Translations under genes and position numbers: made by a program | Source: Marvania coccoides | Taxonomy: Eukaryota; Chlorophyta; Trebouxiophyceae; Chlorellales; Chlorellaceae | DNA length: 64,000 nucleotides | Direction: 5' to 3' | Assembly (NCBI GenBank): GCA_963854735.1 | Contig: OY978097.1 | Location: 2,542,001 to 2,606,000, forward strand | The notes under the pieces: generated by a model | What the model was told of the DNA's origin: nothing | Databases searched by the model: none | The model's input: the letters and a program-made list of their open reading frames with translations, nothing else | Shown here: piece by piece, positions 23,590 to 35,057 of the stretch | How positions within the stretch are numbered: position 1 is the first letter of the stretch | Layout: each line of letters opens with the position of its first letter

Positions 23590-24200
23590 ATGGACGAGGA
23601 AATTTCTCTCCCAAAATCGACAATAGCACGAGCCATCAAGGAGCGTTTGCCGCCTGAAGTTCGCGTCAATGCAGAGGCCGTCGACATCATCATCCGATGC
23701 TGCGAGGAGCTCGTCCACATGATCGCTTCCGAGTCCAATTCATTGAGCGAAAAGGAGAAAAAGTCGACCATCCAGCCCGAGCACATCGTGAAGTCGCTGG
23801 AATCGCTAGGATTTGCGCCCTACTTGCCGGGAATCAATGCAGGTGAGCATGCCGGCACTTCAATTTCGCTGTTGGCAGTCAAATCAGCGTTGCCGCTCCT
23901 GCCACTTAGTTGCAACCCCCTCTCCCTGTCTCTCACCCGTCTGCTTTCCATCTGCTGCACGCAGCTTGGGAGGAGTGGAAAGTTGAGGACAAGGAGAGCA
24001 AAAAGGCGGTGAAGGAGAGGAAGGCGGCGCGCTCAAACACGGGGATGTCAGCTGAAGAGATGTTGGCGCTGCAGCAGAAAATGTTCGAAGAGGCGAGGAA
24101 GAGGACGCTGGCAGGGCCTCTGCCAGGTGTGCAGCAGCAGCAGCAGCCAGACGCGGCAGGAACATCAGCAGCAGCAGCAGCAGATGCTGGAGTTGAATAA
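23590..24200 (+). CDS. DR1: NC2-beta (Dr1) transcription repressor subunit
   Basis: Histone-fold subunit of negative cofactor 2, which binds TBP on promoters and blocks TFIIA/TFIIB. 162 residues from exons 23590-23842 and 23965-24200. Residues 1-85 are the histone fold: SLPKSTIARAIKERLPPEVR, then VDIIIRCCEELVHMIASESN and IQPEHIVKSLESLGF. YLPGINAAWEEWKVEDKE continues across the splice, as in other NC2-beta proteins. The Gln/Ala-rich C-terminus matches the family's repression tail. An AATAAA-type signal overlaps the stop region. The partner NC2-alpha is not in the window. Confidence 0.95.
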
Positions 24201-24701
24201 ATAAAACATTTTCCCCTTTTGTCCCTATTGACGAACTCACTCACTCGTTTGACCGTTACTACTTGACTGTGCTGTGTGCTTGACGACGTTTGTTCTTTGT
24301 ATGTGTACCCGTGTTAAATAAAAGGGCAAGGCAGCAAATTTATAGGGGTTAAAGAAATTTCAACAGTGGTGACGGGGGGAAGGGGGGAAATTTTAATAAG
24401 AAATGAATGACACGAACAGTGCCTGCCTAGCTGAGTTAGAAAATTAAATCTATAACTAAGGAAGGGGGTTGGGTAGCAATATATGAAAATGATGTATAGC
24501 GTAAATACTTGCTGTCGGGGTTTTTTGTTTCCTAAAATAAACTATTCCATGGTCTTGGCTGGTTATCCATTGAGAGCAGGCGGGGGGGCAGCAATGAGCG
24601 AAACAATGGCTCAATTGACCCCCCTCCCATGTCTCCCTACACTCTCCCTAGAAATCACAAATCCCTCTACGCGCATTGCAGTTGAACTTGTCCCGCCACC
24701 A
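24201..24701. other. Convergent 3' intergenic region
   Basis: Tail-to-tail spacer between NC2-beta and the HECT ligase. No supported gene; probably 3' untranslated sequence of both. Confidence 0.5.
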
Positions 24702-27700
24702 TCACTCCAGCCCGAAGCCTTCAGCGTTGAGGATGGCCAGCTTCAGGCGGTCTTCCAGCTTCTCCCTGGACCGGTACGACGGCAGCAGCAGCGTGTTGAA
24801 ACACGTGTGCGAGGTGGGCAGCTTGCTTGAGTCCGCGCCGTCCCGCTGAACTATCACCCGCAGATTGGCCAGACCCCCGATGGGGGAGCGGTCGGACCCC
24901 GTGAAGAACTTCAAAAACAGCTTCTTCTCCTCGGAGGTCAGCGTCGCCACCACCTGCCACAGCCACTGCACCACCCGGTGCTCTGGGTGATAGCCGCCCT
25001 CGTACCTCGCAGATCTCACTAAAGCGTCGAAATCCAGGCAAGGGGAGCCGCACACCAGGCGCTCCAGCTCGGTGGCCGAGAACAGCTGCAGCGCGGGGCC
25101 GCCGCACAGCATGAGGATGCCGCGGGCGAAAGCCTCGAATTGGCGGTGGATGGAGGCGTTCAACCACCACTCCACGTAAAGGTCCACAAACTCCTGGCGG
25201 TTGTCCTCAGTGACGGCGATGTCTGCGCCACCGGGGCACAGCTCTACCACCCGCGTCTCCCCGCAGGACGGCACCTCCACGGAGAAGGTCTGGCAGAAGG
25301 CGTCGGCCACCGCCGTGTCGCCTTCGTACTGCAGCAGCGAGCGCAGCGAGCGCCCCAGCGTGGGCTGCATGTCCTCCAGGTCCCTCAGCCGCACCTCCTG
25401 GCCCAGCACCTTGCGGTACAGCGCCAGGGGCAGCGGCAGGTCCAGCAGTACGCCGTTGTACATCGCAAGCCCCAGAACGAGGCCAAACAGTAGGAACTCG
25501 TCGTCACCCTCCATGGTCGAAGTATTAAACCAATATGTATTGGATTCTGTCTGGTTGATGAGCATGCCGTAGTCCGGGCTCAGGATCTCTACCAGCAACA
25601 GCTGGAAGAACTCCTTCTTCACGCCGCCCGCGTCCACGCCGTCCTCGCCGATAAAGTGCACGCGCAGCGGCTTGAACAGATCGCGGGGGCGCTGGCGGGC
25701 CACCTCGTTGAGCGCGTCCTCCAGCAGGTGCCCCCGCCGCACCCGCAGAATGCACATCTCAGGGTGAGTTGCCGGGAAGCCCGACTCGTCAGGGGGCGGC
25801 AGCCCAAAGGAGCCCTGCTTCCACAGCGCACCGCCCACAGCAGGCGGGGAGGCGGTGCCAGCGGGGGCAGGGGCCGCGGGGGAGCGGTCCCGAGGCGGGG
25901 AGACCGGCGAGTTGGGCTCAGGGGAGTGGCGAGGGAAGAGCCACCGCAAGCCGCCTCCGCCGCTGCCAAAGGAGCGCCTGCGCCGGTGGGAGGGCGCCGT
26001 CGCCCCCACAGAAAATGCTGGCGCCACGGTGGGGGCCGGCGGGGGCGTGGTGGCGGGCGCAGTGACCGGCGGCGGGCGGGGGCGGGACTTGGTCGTCGCC
26101 ACCACTCTTTCTTCCTCGTCGGGGCGGCCTGCCTGGTGCGCTGCGCGCGCGTCTGCCACCGTCTGGTCCATCTGGATGCGGGCCTCGGTGTGCAGGAGCT
26201 TGCTTTTGGCCCTAGGGTTGAGCAGGAAGGGGTAGGAGCAGAAGGAGAAGGGGCCGTCTGCTGTGGAGGCGTGCTGCGGCATGTCGTGGGTCTGCCGCCA
26301 GGCCACGTAGTGATCCAGCACGTCCAGCTTCTCGCTGCAGCGGTGGAATCGTAGGAAAGTAGAAACATGTTAGAATAAAGAGCAGAACAGAAACCAGCGA
26401 CAATTATGAATCAAAGGCTTAGTAAAAAGCTTGATAAACGAAAGGAAGACGGGGGTGTTAATTACCTGATGAGCTCATTGTAGAAGGCCTCGGGGGGCAG
26501 GCGGCGCCCCAGTTGGTTGGCCTCCTCCACCATGGCCAACACCTTGATGGCATTCATCACCGACACAGTCAGCTTCTTAGTGGCATACAGCTCATCAGTC
26601 AGGTAGCGCTGCAGCGGGCGCACCACGCGGCGTTCCAGCAGGTCCGCGGGGTAGTCCGACCACCACCGCACCAGCATGTGCCTGCAGGAGGTCGGCGCAG
26701 CCAGCACGATGTTGCAGATGCGGGGGATGAGGGAGTTGGCGCAGCGGGAGTCGCCCAACAGGGGAGACTGCAGCGCCGCCAGAACCACCTGCGCGCGCTC
26801 CGGCGTGCCCAGCAGCTTCATGTTGAGCTCCAGCTCCAACACCAGAGCGTCTGCCGCCTTTTTCATCGCCCGGTGCAGCTGGTCCTGTTCCGGCTGGGGC
26901 TCGCCCAGCTTGGCCGCAGGAGGCGGCTCCAGGTCCATTACCGCCCCTTGCACGGAGTCCAGCAGCGCCACATCCAGCCCCACGCGGTCGCAGAGCCCAA
27001 AAGCAGCGGAGATGGCGGCAGCGGAGCCAAACACCCGCTCAACCGCCGATGCGATGGGCAGGACGTGCGACTCCAGGTCCACATGGGAGGACTCTTTCGC
27101 GGAGGCCACTGCGGCCTGCAGCCGCTCCCACAGCCGCGGGGGAGGGGCGTCGATGAGCTCGTCTGCCGCCCGCGTCAAAAACGCCGAAGCAGCATTGCCA
27201 GCCACCGCATGCGTCACCACCGTGGCCTTCCCGCCATTGTTCGCCGCCAGGAAATCGAGCTGCAGCGGGGTGGGTGCAGCCACGTAGGACGGGGCGTTAG
27301 CCAGCGCCACTTGAGTTGCAGACACCGACGACGTCGCCCGCAGCAGCGCGGAAGCAGCGCTGGAGGTGGCGGTGTCGTGGTCAGGGTCGTCAAACACAGG
27401 GTCCGACGGCAGCGCCTCGTCAGCGCCCAGTGCGAGCGCTGCAAGACACACTGCAGGGTCGGGGTCCTCAAGAAACAACGCTCCCTGTCCCACGTCGCCG
27501 CAGCCCAGCACGCGGCCGTCGCGGCACACGAAAATGGAGTGCCGCGCGCCGCAAGCCACCTGCACCACGCCCGCTCCCTGCACGTCCTGCACCTCCATGG
27601 GATGCGTGGTGCTTTTGAACGTCCGAAGCCCCAGCTGGCCGCAAGAGTTGTCCCCCCATGCGTACACCTCCTCGTCCGTCACCGCCAAGGTGTGGCACCC

Positions 27701-29306
27701 GCCCGCCGCCATCGCGCGCACCCCCTGCAGCGGCACCCGCCGGGGACAAGGCACCACTGCGCCGCCGCCCTCCGCAAACGAGCCCACGATGTCCAGAGAA
27801 GAAGTGGGGGTCTCGGGGTCGCCGCTGAGGTGGGTCTCCAGCATGTCAGCGGGCATGGAGAACAGCCACTCTGCCGCCACTTCAACTCCCACGTTGCCGG
27901 TCTCCGCTAGGGCCAGTTCTGCTTGCTCCCGGGGGATGCCCATCTCGCCCATGGCCTGGAGGAAGCGCTGGTTGACGCGGCGCACCACGCGGCGGCGCTC
28001 GGAGGCGGTGCGCTGCGCCGCCTCCTGCTGCGCCTGGCTTGCGTCCACCGGCAGCCCCAGCTGCCCCTTGTCGTTGGCGCCCCAGGTGAACAGGAAGCCG
28101 TTGGAGGTCAGCGCCGCGCTGTGCGCCTCCCCCGCCGCCAGCTGCAGCACCGGCAGCGCCCACAGCGCGGTGACCACCGCCGGCGAGCGCCGGTCATTGC
28201 AATCGTTCAACCCTAACTGCCCGCTCTGATTCCGCCCCCACGCGTACACCACGGACGTCGCCGTCACACACAGCGTGTGGTGCCGGCCGCACACCACCTG
28301 CGCCACCATCTGGCCGTGCAGGCACTTCAGCGAGCGGGGCTTAACCCACTCCCGCTCCGCCCGCTCCCCATGCCCCGCCTGGCCGTGGTCGTTGGACCCC
28401 CAGGTGATGACATCAGCGGGGGTGATGGCCACGGTGTGGTCGGCGCCGCACGCGATGCCCCGCACGTCCCAGCCGTACAGCAGCTCCATTCGCCGAGGGA
28501 CGTCCCAGGTGCCGGCACGAGGGCCGCCCTGCGCTCCCAACTGGCCCTTGCTGTTGCATCCCCAGGTGCACACCTCACCCTACATGTAGTAAGCCACGAG
28601 ATTGAGCAAAAAATGGGCATTAAGAGGGTGTGCCTTTGGGATTTAACTGAAGAATTGTCAAAAGGCAGTGGAATAAAACAACGCACCCCATCGCCAACTC
28701 CGGCTGCGTGGCCGTCCCCCAGGCTGAGGGCCTTCCATCTGTGGGCGGCCAGGGGCTGCGGGGTTTCCACTGTGTTTTTGTGTGCGACTCCGAGCTGGCC
28801 GTGCATGTTTTGACCTGCGAAGGGGAGACGGGAGGGCAGAGAGTGCAAGGGGTGAGGCAAGCGAGAGAGGGTCGAGGGGTGTACGCGCGAGCTGAAGACG
28901 CCACTCACCGCATACCCAGCCGTTTACTGTGAGCGCGGTGCTGACCAACGGGCTGCGCGGACTAATCTGCAACGCATCTGCCTCGAGCTGCACATCGGGG
29001 GGCCGAAAGGAGGGAAAGTTAGTCACCAGGTGGCCTCGATTTGGGTCGCATAATTCATGCCGATGTATGTGAGGCGCGCTTGGGGGCACAGCCCGCAGAA
29101 GCAGTTGTCTCAACAGAAATTAATGGGATCTGGCAGTCGACAGTCCCGCATCTCACCTTGAGGGCCGCTATTCTTGATTGGCCGGACTTGCCACCGCCTA
29201 CGCGAACTTTAGGAGGCTGCGAGTACTGCGGAAACGGAAATTGTGTGTGGGAAGCTTTTTCATTATTTCGCCCAGCTGTGGCGTCAGCTTCCAACTTTAT
29301 TTCCAT
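24702..29306 (-). CDS. HECT E3 ubiquitin ligase with RCC1 repeats and UBA
   Basis: HERC-like ubiquitin ligase of 1,367 residues. Exons: 29306-29157, 28987-28909, 28814-28687, 28579-26466 and 26334-24702. RCC1 blades span about residues 60-490 (GQNMHGQLGVAHKNTV, CTWGCNSKGQLG, ITWGSNDHGQAGHG, YAWGRNQSGQLGLN, FTWGANDKGQLG, YAWGDNSCGQLGL). A UBA-like three-helix segment (QRFLQAMGEMGIPREQAELA then EWLFSMPADML) interrupts them at about 315-370. After a helical middle, the HECT domain covers about 1030-1367 and contains VHFIGEDGVDAGGVKKEFFQ and LPTSHTCFNTLLLPSY. Cys1335 is the predicted thioester cysteine. UBA-RCC1-HECT ligases are known in protists and plants; substrates are unknown. The ATG at 29306 is only a few bases from a TATA-like stretch, so the N-terminus is less sure. 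Confidence 0.92.
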
Positions 29307-29734
29307 ACTATATAAATTATAACTTCATCTGGACTAATAAACTTAAACTAATAAAGTAATAAACCTTCTAACTGTTTTTTTCCAAAAAAAAAGCGCAAAA
29401 TTTTTCATGGTTCGCGGTGAACATTCTGCGGTGGCGTGTTGGCGACAGATTAATATTAATAGACGAGCCACATAAACAAAATCCCATATTGCATCAAAAT
29501 CCCATATTGCGCATTTCATTCATTTTCTCCACATTCGAGGGCTCTTTTTCGAGGAATTCTCCCTTTTTCTCGCCTAATTCCATACCCAATTGTCGTTCAA
29601 GACATTGAACATATAGAACGGCGCTCGGAGGGTCTCATTTCTCTGCCACGCCGAGGAAATAAAGAACTCAGACGGAAACAGCACAGTCGAGGCTAGGGCT
29701 TGCTCCCTGGCGCTGCCCGCAGTAGCACTACCCT
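29307..29734. other. Divergent intergenic region
   Basis: Head-to-head spacer between the HECT ligase (minus) and the RING protein (plus). An AT-rich TATA-like stretch (about 29308-29325) lies immediately next to the HECT gene's ATG. A short direct repeat of AATCCCATATTGC is present at 29479-29510. Confidence 0.5.
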
Positions 29735-31066
29735 ATGAACCGCTGCTCCTTGTGCAGTCGGGATTTTTCTCATAGGGACGTGAGGAATAGCCCGGTAAGG
29801 ACAAACTTGCCAACATTTGAATTCCCCCAATTCGCAACTTTTTTTGCCACCCAATGCGCACGCTCATCCCTTTTTTCATGCCCCATTGCAGAACGGGTAC
29901 CTGTGTGAGGCCTGCTGGGCCGTCATTTCCCCTCAACCGTGGCCCAAGGATGATTCTGCCCACGGCGGCGCCTACGCCTCCCCTTTTGCTAATGGTGGGG
30001 CCACGCGGCCCGACGGGCACGCCGCGATGACCGCCAAAGCCGCCGCGCAGGAGGCCGCGGATGCCGCCAACGCGGCGCACCGCGCCACCATGCAGCGCCG
30101 CAGCCAGAGCGTCGCCAATCTTGCCGGCATGGCGGTGCCCACCAATCAGCGCAGAGCCCACCCCACGCTGCCACACTCCATGCCGGAGCATCCCGGCATC
30201 CTCAGCGGCTCCGCAGACAGCTATCGCTTCGGCGGGCTGGGGCAGCACCAGGCTGCAGCTTCCGCCCCCGCCTGGAGGAACGGTGTCCTAGCTGTCCCTG
30301 AGGCAGCGCCGCCGACCTTCTCCCCCGTGGAGCTGCGCAACATGATGCACGAAGAGAGCTTGGAGCTGTTTGAGAGCCAGAGCCATCTGCTGGACCCCGA
30401 GAGCCGTGCTGCGCTGCAGCGGCAGCGCCAGTACCTTCAGTGGCAAAACAGCCTGGAAGAGCCGGGCCTCATGCAGTCGGCGCTGGAGCGACAGGACTCA
30501 GCAGGCAGCGGGTGCAACGACGACGACCTGCGGCAGGGGATGGGGGGCCATTATAACAGCTTTGCTGCAGCAGCGACAGTAGCGGGGCACGGCAATGCCA
30601 ACGGCGGCACGTTCAACATCGTGGTGAACGGCGGGAGTGCTGAGGCGCACAGTGGGGACACAGACAGCGGTGGCAACGGCGCTGTTTCCCTGCGACACGA
30701 CCTGCAGGAAGCCAGGCGGCACCTGGCAGTGGTTTCCCGAGAGAGAGAGGCGCTGACCACACGAGTGCAGCAGCTAGAGGCGGAGCTGCAAGCCCAGCGA
30801 GAAGCTACGCTCTGCAAAATGTGCCACCGGGTCAGTTATTCAAGTATTAGTTGATCTTATTGTGTCGTTTTTGTTGCTTCCTTCCACTGTTTTCATCTTC
30901 CGATTTTTTTGTGATTCCTTTGCAGAGATCTCGGAACTGCGTGGTGCTTCCGTGCCTGCACTTCACCTCCTGCGATACCTGCTTCAAGAAGCACTGCGCC
31001 TCAACGCTGTGCTGCCCAAGCTGCAACTCCCGTGTCACAGGGTTTCAGACGCTGCTGGTGCTCTGA
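29735..31066 (+). CDS. C-terminal RING-finger protein
   Basis: Probable E3 ubiquitin ligase of 379 residues. Exons: 29735-29794, 29892-30830 and 30926-31066. The C-terminus is a RING of the C3HC4 type: CKMCHRRSRNCVVLPCLHFT, then CDTCFKKHC and CCPSCNSRV. The first two cysteines are on the middle exon and the rest on the last. The N-terminus carries two CxxC pairs, CSLC and CEAC, separated by intron 1, which may form a second small zinc site. Between them lie low-complexity Ala/Gln/Ser sequence, a helical segment near NMMHEESLELFESQSH, and a coiled coil just before the RING (HDLQEARRHLAVVSREREAL). The RING resembles that at the C-terminus of several plant kinesin-like and coiled-coil proteins. 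Substrate unknown. Confidence 0.85.
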
Positions 31067-31725
31067 ATGCTCACAGCGCGCGCACACCCACGCACACACA
31101 ATAATGGCTCTAGCAAGCTTATTAGCGTCGACTCCAGCAAGCCTATTTGCCTACCTTCCTGCAGCAGCTCGTCGGTTTATTCACAATTTTTAACGGGCCG
31201 CCATTTTGTACACTGGTATTACTATTACTCCCCATCGCTTTCAATACCCATTTTTTTATGGGCTGGGCAGCCCTGGTCCCCTGCTCCGTCTTGAAGCTCA
31301 TTTTTTTCCTCCCACCTCATTTTATCATTTAACCTCTGCTTTCCGACATTTTTCTCTCGAGGTCAGTTCTCCCTCTCCCCTCTACCTTTTCATTTAGATG
31401 TAGTTTGCTGTGGTTCTTTCGATTCTTTGACCATGCTATTTTTTCAGCCTCCCTAACTCATTCGAACTTGTTTGACTTTCGTTCCCCACAAAAACTCTGC
31501 CTCCACCATTTCTTCTACAGACGCATTGACTTCTAGCCAGCACACATAGAGCAATTGTAAATAACCCTTCCCCGCTACGTCTAAGAGCTCTCAACTCGAC
31601 CATATTTTCGCTTTTTTACAGAGAAATTAGCAGCGCGGCCCCATTTTTCACCGCCACCGCCTACACCCAAATCATCCAAACAATATTTTTCATTTTTTTT
31701 TCATTTTTTTTTTGCTGCACGCCCT
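31067..31725. other. Pyrimidine-rich convergent 3' region
   Basis: Long C/T-rich plus-strand tract downstream of the RING gene, meeting the 3' end of the eS4 gene. It probably holds the RING 3' untranslated region. No coding feature. Confidence 0.55.
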
Positions 31726-32866
31726 TTATGCCTGCACCGCCTTTCCGTACAGCTTGGCCTGCTCCTGCAGGATGGTCTGCCTGATGCCCTTGCCCTTGGG
31801 CAGCGAGATGAGCGGCTTGTCGCCCTTGCCGATCACAAACACGTTGGTGATGCGGGTAGCGAAGGTGTGGCCGGCCGCGTCCTTGACGTGCACGATGTCG
31901 ATCGCGCCCTTGTGCTTCTCCTTGTGCACGATGACGCCCACGCGCCCGTTGTTGTGGCCGCCGGTGATCATGCACAGGTTGCCCAGGTCGAACTTGATGA
32001 AGTCGCGGATCTTTCCGGTCTCCAGGTCCAGCATCACGGTGTCGTTTACCTTGACGTCGGGGTCAGGGTAGCGCACGGTGCGGCCGTCATGGGTGCCCAC
32101 GTAGGGGACGCCGCCCTTGCCGAACTGCATGCGGCGCACCTTGCACAGCTTGTACGAGGCCTCCTCCTTGGAGATGCGGTGCACCACGAAGCGGCCCTTG
32201 GAGTCGTAGACCAGGCGGAAGTGCTCGTCGGTCTTGGGGATGTCCACCACGTCCATGAAGCCCACGGGGTAGGTCTTGTCGGTGCGCACCTTGCCGTCCA
32301 CCTGAACCAGACGGTTCATGAGGATGGAGACCACCTCCTTGCCGGTCAGGGCATACCTGCGAGTAACGAAAGCAGCAAAGATGAGGTGGGATTCTATATG
32401 GTTTTTCAAATTTTTCCGGGGCGGCGTGCCGTTTCGCCGCAGTTATATGCGCCCAGCACTCCAATTGATATATTCCAAGCGGCAAAATACGTACTTGAGG
32501 CGGTTACGCAGCAGCAGAATGAGCGGAAGGCACTCGCGGGTCTTGTGGGGACCGGGGGAGGGCTTGGGGGCCTGCAATAAAAAATATCAAAGCGCCAATA
32601 TGTCAGCATTTATCCACGGCCGTAGGAACCTCCGGACACAGTCTGCCGCCGTTCTCCTTTGCGCATCAAAGTATATATTTATTTTATTTTCTCCGCTGAC
32701 GGCCCGCAATCCATTTCCGCCGCGTCCACCTCCGAAAATCCGTGTCCCAGATGCATATCCGCTCCCAGCAAAATCAAAGACTCACGAAGATGCCCGCCAA
32801 TTTCGACAATGCCCAGTGATGGGGGGCATTCAGCCGCTTGAGATGTTTTTTAGGGCCCCTGACCAT
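31726..32866 (-). CDS. RPS4: Cytosolic 40S ribosomal protein eS4
   Basis: Small-subunit ribosomal protein eS4, 262 residues (normal length). Exons: 32866-32786, 32571-32495 and 32356-31726. The N-terminus [20 protein letters not shown] and the junction [20 protein letters not shown] / [14 protein letters not shown] are almost invariant in eukaryotes. S4-like RNA-binding, central eS4 and KOW segments follow ([20 protein letters not shown]). The coding sequence is strongly GC-biased at third positions, in keeping with high expression. A TATA box lies about 50 bp upstream of the ATG. Confidence 0.98.
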
Positions 32867-33911
32867 CGTGCATAAATTGAAAAGAGGACGCAGCAGGCGA
32901 TGCGGTGCGCTTTATATAGAGGATCGATCGAGCCGTCGCCGCATTCCTTCTTTCTTCCTTCCTGCTGAATGGGGAGAATTGGCGAATTTCTTGTTTTAGC
33001 TGTGTTGGTGGACGCCGCCTTCCTCGCAATGAATCGGCCTTGGTGTATCTGCCGCTATCCGGGGGCAGCACGTCTCGGCCAGCAGCCCATTCACAGCTCA
33101 AATGTTGGTGGCAGCGGCGGCGGCAGTTCATTGCTGAATTGTAAACAAACTGGATTTGCGATATCTTATCAGCCTTATCAGTACAATCTCAAGCTGAAAA
33201 CTGTTTATGTTTCAATTTTACTCCGTTTAAATACCGTGCACCGAGAAGGCGGCAGCAGTGAAATTCCTGCTGCAGCCTGCTTCAAGCACTTTGCCTGAGA
33301 CAGAGAAAGAGCTTGAATTCTCAACCCCTCTCTATTTTTTATTTTTTTTTAATGGCATTGCACATTGAAAAGACATACCCTCAGGAAGGGAGACTCGGGG
33401 GAAAAAAGTAACATTTGACCCAAATTTTGAAGAGTTGTCAGTTACATGACAGCTCGTCCTTCTTCTCTTCAAAAAGTGATGGTCAAGTTTTATTGCGACC
33501 TCTCATTCCTAACGAACAATTCACCCTATCATATCAAAATTAAAATCAGGCTCTTAAATCCGAAATATTGGCCCAGCAGCGAACCACCGAAGAGGCATTT
33601 TCGAAATTCGCACCACCGTCTGGTGAGCCTCTTCAATTTTGATATATTAAACGCCTTGAATTAAGTTTATATAAACAAGAAATAGGTTTAATTTGTCGTT
33701 TCTTATTTAATTGAATGAGAGAATTTGAAGAGGCATGGAGGCGGTGCCGCTACTGAAATTTTCCAATCTCGAGCTCGAAGGCGCATGATAAATTTCAGAG
33801 TCGTACTCTGGAGGCTAGCAGCGAGGGCAGAGAGCGTGTAGCCAGTCAACTACCTTCAAAAGGAGCGGCGGCCAGCAGCGGTAGAAGAAACGCTTGAATC
33901 AAAGCAGAGCC
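32867..33911. other. Intergenic region upstream of eS4 and of a hypothetical
   Basis: Head-to-head spacer of about 1 kb. It holds the eS4 TATA box near 32915. A 109-residue open frame (32969-33298, plus) has no supporting features. The decamer GAAGAGGCAT occurs at both about 33590 and about 33729, with its complement between them. No RNA gene recognised. Confidence 0.5.
32911..32920 (-). promoter_or_regulatory. Probable TATA box of the eS4 gene
   Basis: On the minus strand the sequence reads TCTATATAAA, ending about 45 bp before the eS4 ATG. That spacing fits a short leader. Position and motif only; no transcript evidence. Confidence 0.55.
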
Positions 33912-34522
33912 ATGGACACTTTGCTACGAGGGGGAAGACAAACCCCTTGCGTTGCAGCGACGCTAAAGCGGCGGCGACTGACCAGCGCCGATGAAAACTG
34001 CATTGCTGAAATGGACCCACTGGCCGGCAAACGCTGCTGTGCCCATCAAGCTACAGATGCAGATACCCGATGTGCCGGAGGCGAAGGGCCGGCATGCGCC
34101 ATCGATTGCAATTCGGTGGTGGCAGCATGGCCCGCGTCGAGTCGAAGCGTCGACGTGTTGCTCGTGGGCGTTGAAGACAAGGTGCTGGCAATAGAGGCCA
34201 AGTGGGGGCCGCTCCACCCTCAAACAGGGCGGGCGTACTTGCTGCTGTACCGCGCCTGCGTTCATCACCCAGGATGCGCCGCTGCTGCCCAGCGAGCTGA
34301 CGTTGCATTGACGAGGTTAGAAAAAGAAAGGTTTTTTTCTCTCATTAAAACTCGCCTTTAAACATGTAGTTTTAATCAAACAGGGTTGGAAAAGCTTTGA
34401 CCCCCCATTATCTCTTCAATTGCAGAGCATACGACATAATGACTTTCAATTCCGGCGTGGAGGCATTCAAGGCAGCCTCCTCTGCACAACCCCAGCGCAA
34501 AGCTCAGAAAATGGCCCAATGA
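33912..34522 (+). CDS. Hypothetical Cys/His-containing small protein
   Basis: Unrecognised protein of 166 residues. Exons: 33912-34315 and 34426-34522, joined by a GTTAGA/TTGCAG intron, stop-free and in frame. The N-terminal half is basic (ATLKRRRLTSADEN) and cysteine-rich (KRCCAHQATDADTRC, then ACAIDC). The middle SVDVLLVGVEDKVLAIEAKW looks like two beta strands followed by a helix. Next is LLYRACVHHPGCAAAAQRA, a helix with paired Cys and His. The C-terminus is basic. The cysteine/histidine content could bind zinc, but no known finger spacing is visible. GC content matches neighbouring exons, which supports real coding. No function is proposed. Confidence 0.5.
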
Positions 34523-35057
34523 AGGGTCAGATTGAAGAATAAACGCCTCCCTGCCCTAAAAATGGCTGGGCATGGGGGGCATGGAGGACTGGGAATTTTT
34601 CGGCGGCGACAATTCTAGCAGCAACTTTTCCCTGCCTCAATAGCCCTCGAGGCCCCAGCTGAAAACTCAGCGATACGAGCATGGAACGAGAACTGGTGAA
34701 AATGCGTGTAAAGCAACGCAGCGATTCAATTTTTGCGATAGAGGCCATGTGCTATGGCGGCTGCTGAGGCCAAACTTTTCTTTTCAAAGATTACAAAGTC
34801 GCGCTTCCCCGACCTCCGACGCCTTTGCATTTGCCTGCATTTCATATACAGCCAACATCCACTGTTTAGACAGACAAGGAGCTCTCAGCGGCACATTTGC
34901 CTCGCCTTTGTTTTCAAGTATACTCACATTTCAAGAGTGCGGCGGGAGGAGCGAGTGGCTGCGGCTTGAGGCGTCCGCATAGCCTTTATTTCATTAGTAT
35001 CGTCGTGTACCCGGGAAACGCAGCTTTCGAGGGCCAGCGGAACTTGAATTTCTGAAG
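34523..35057. other. Intergenic region upstream of LARP1
   Basis: Spacer that probably holds the LARP1 promoter and leader. An open frame starting with ATG at about 34754 (MAAAEAKLFFSKITKSRFPD, about 70 codons) lies within it. It could be an upstream reading frame of the LARP1 transcript or chance; I do not call it a gene. Confidence 0.45.

Noticed and set aside
29041..29113. Start of the HECT ligase in the frame beginning near 29113
   Set aside because: There is no ATG there; splicing 29156-28988 out joins a proper ATG exon (29306-29157) in phase 0.
32969..33298. 109-codon plus-strand open frame as a gene
   Set aside because: No domain, no splice structure and neutral composition in an otherwise intergenic AT-rich region.
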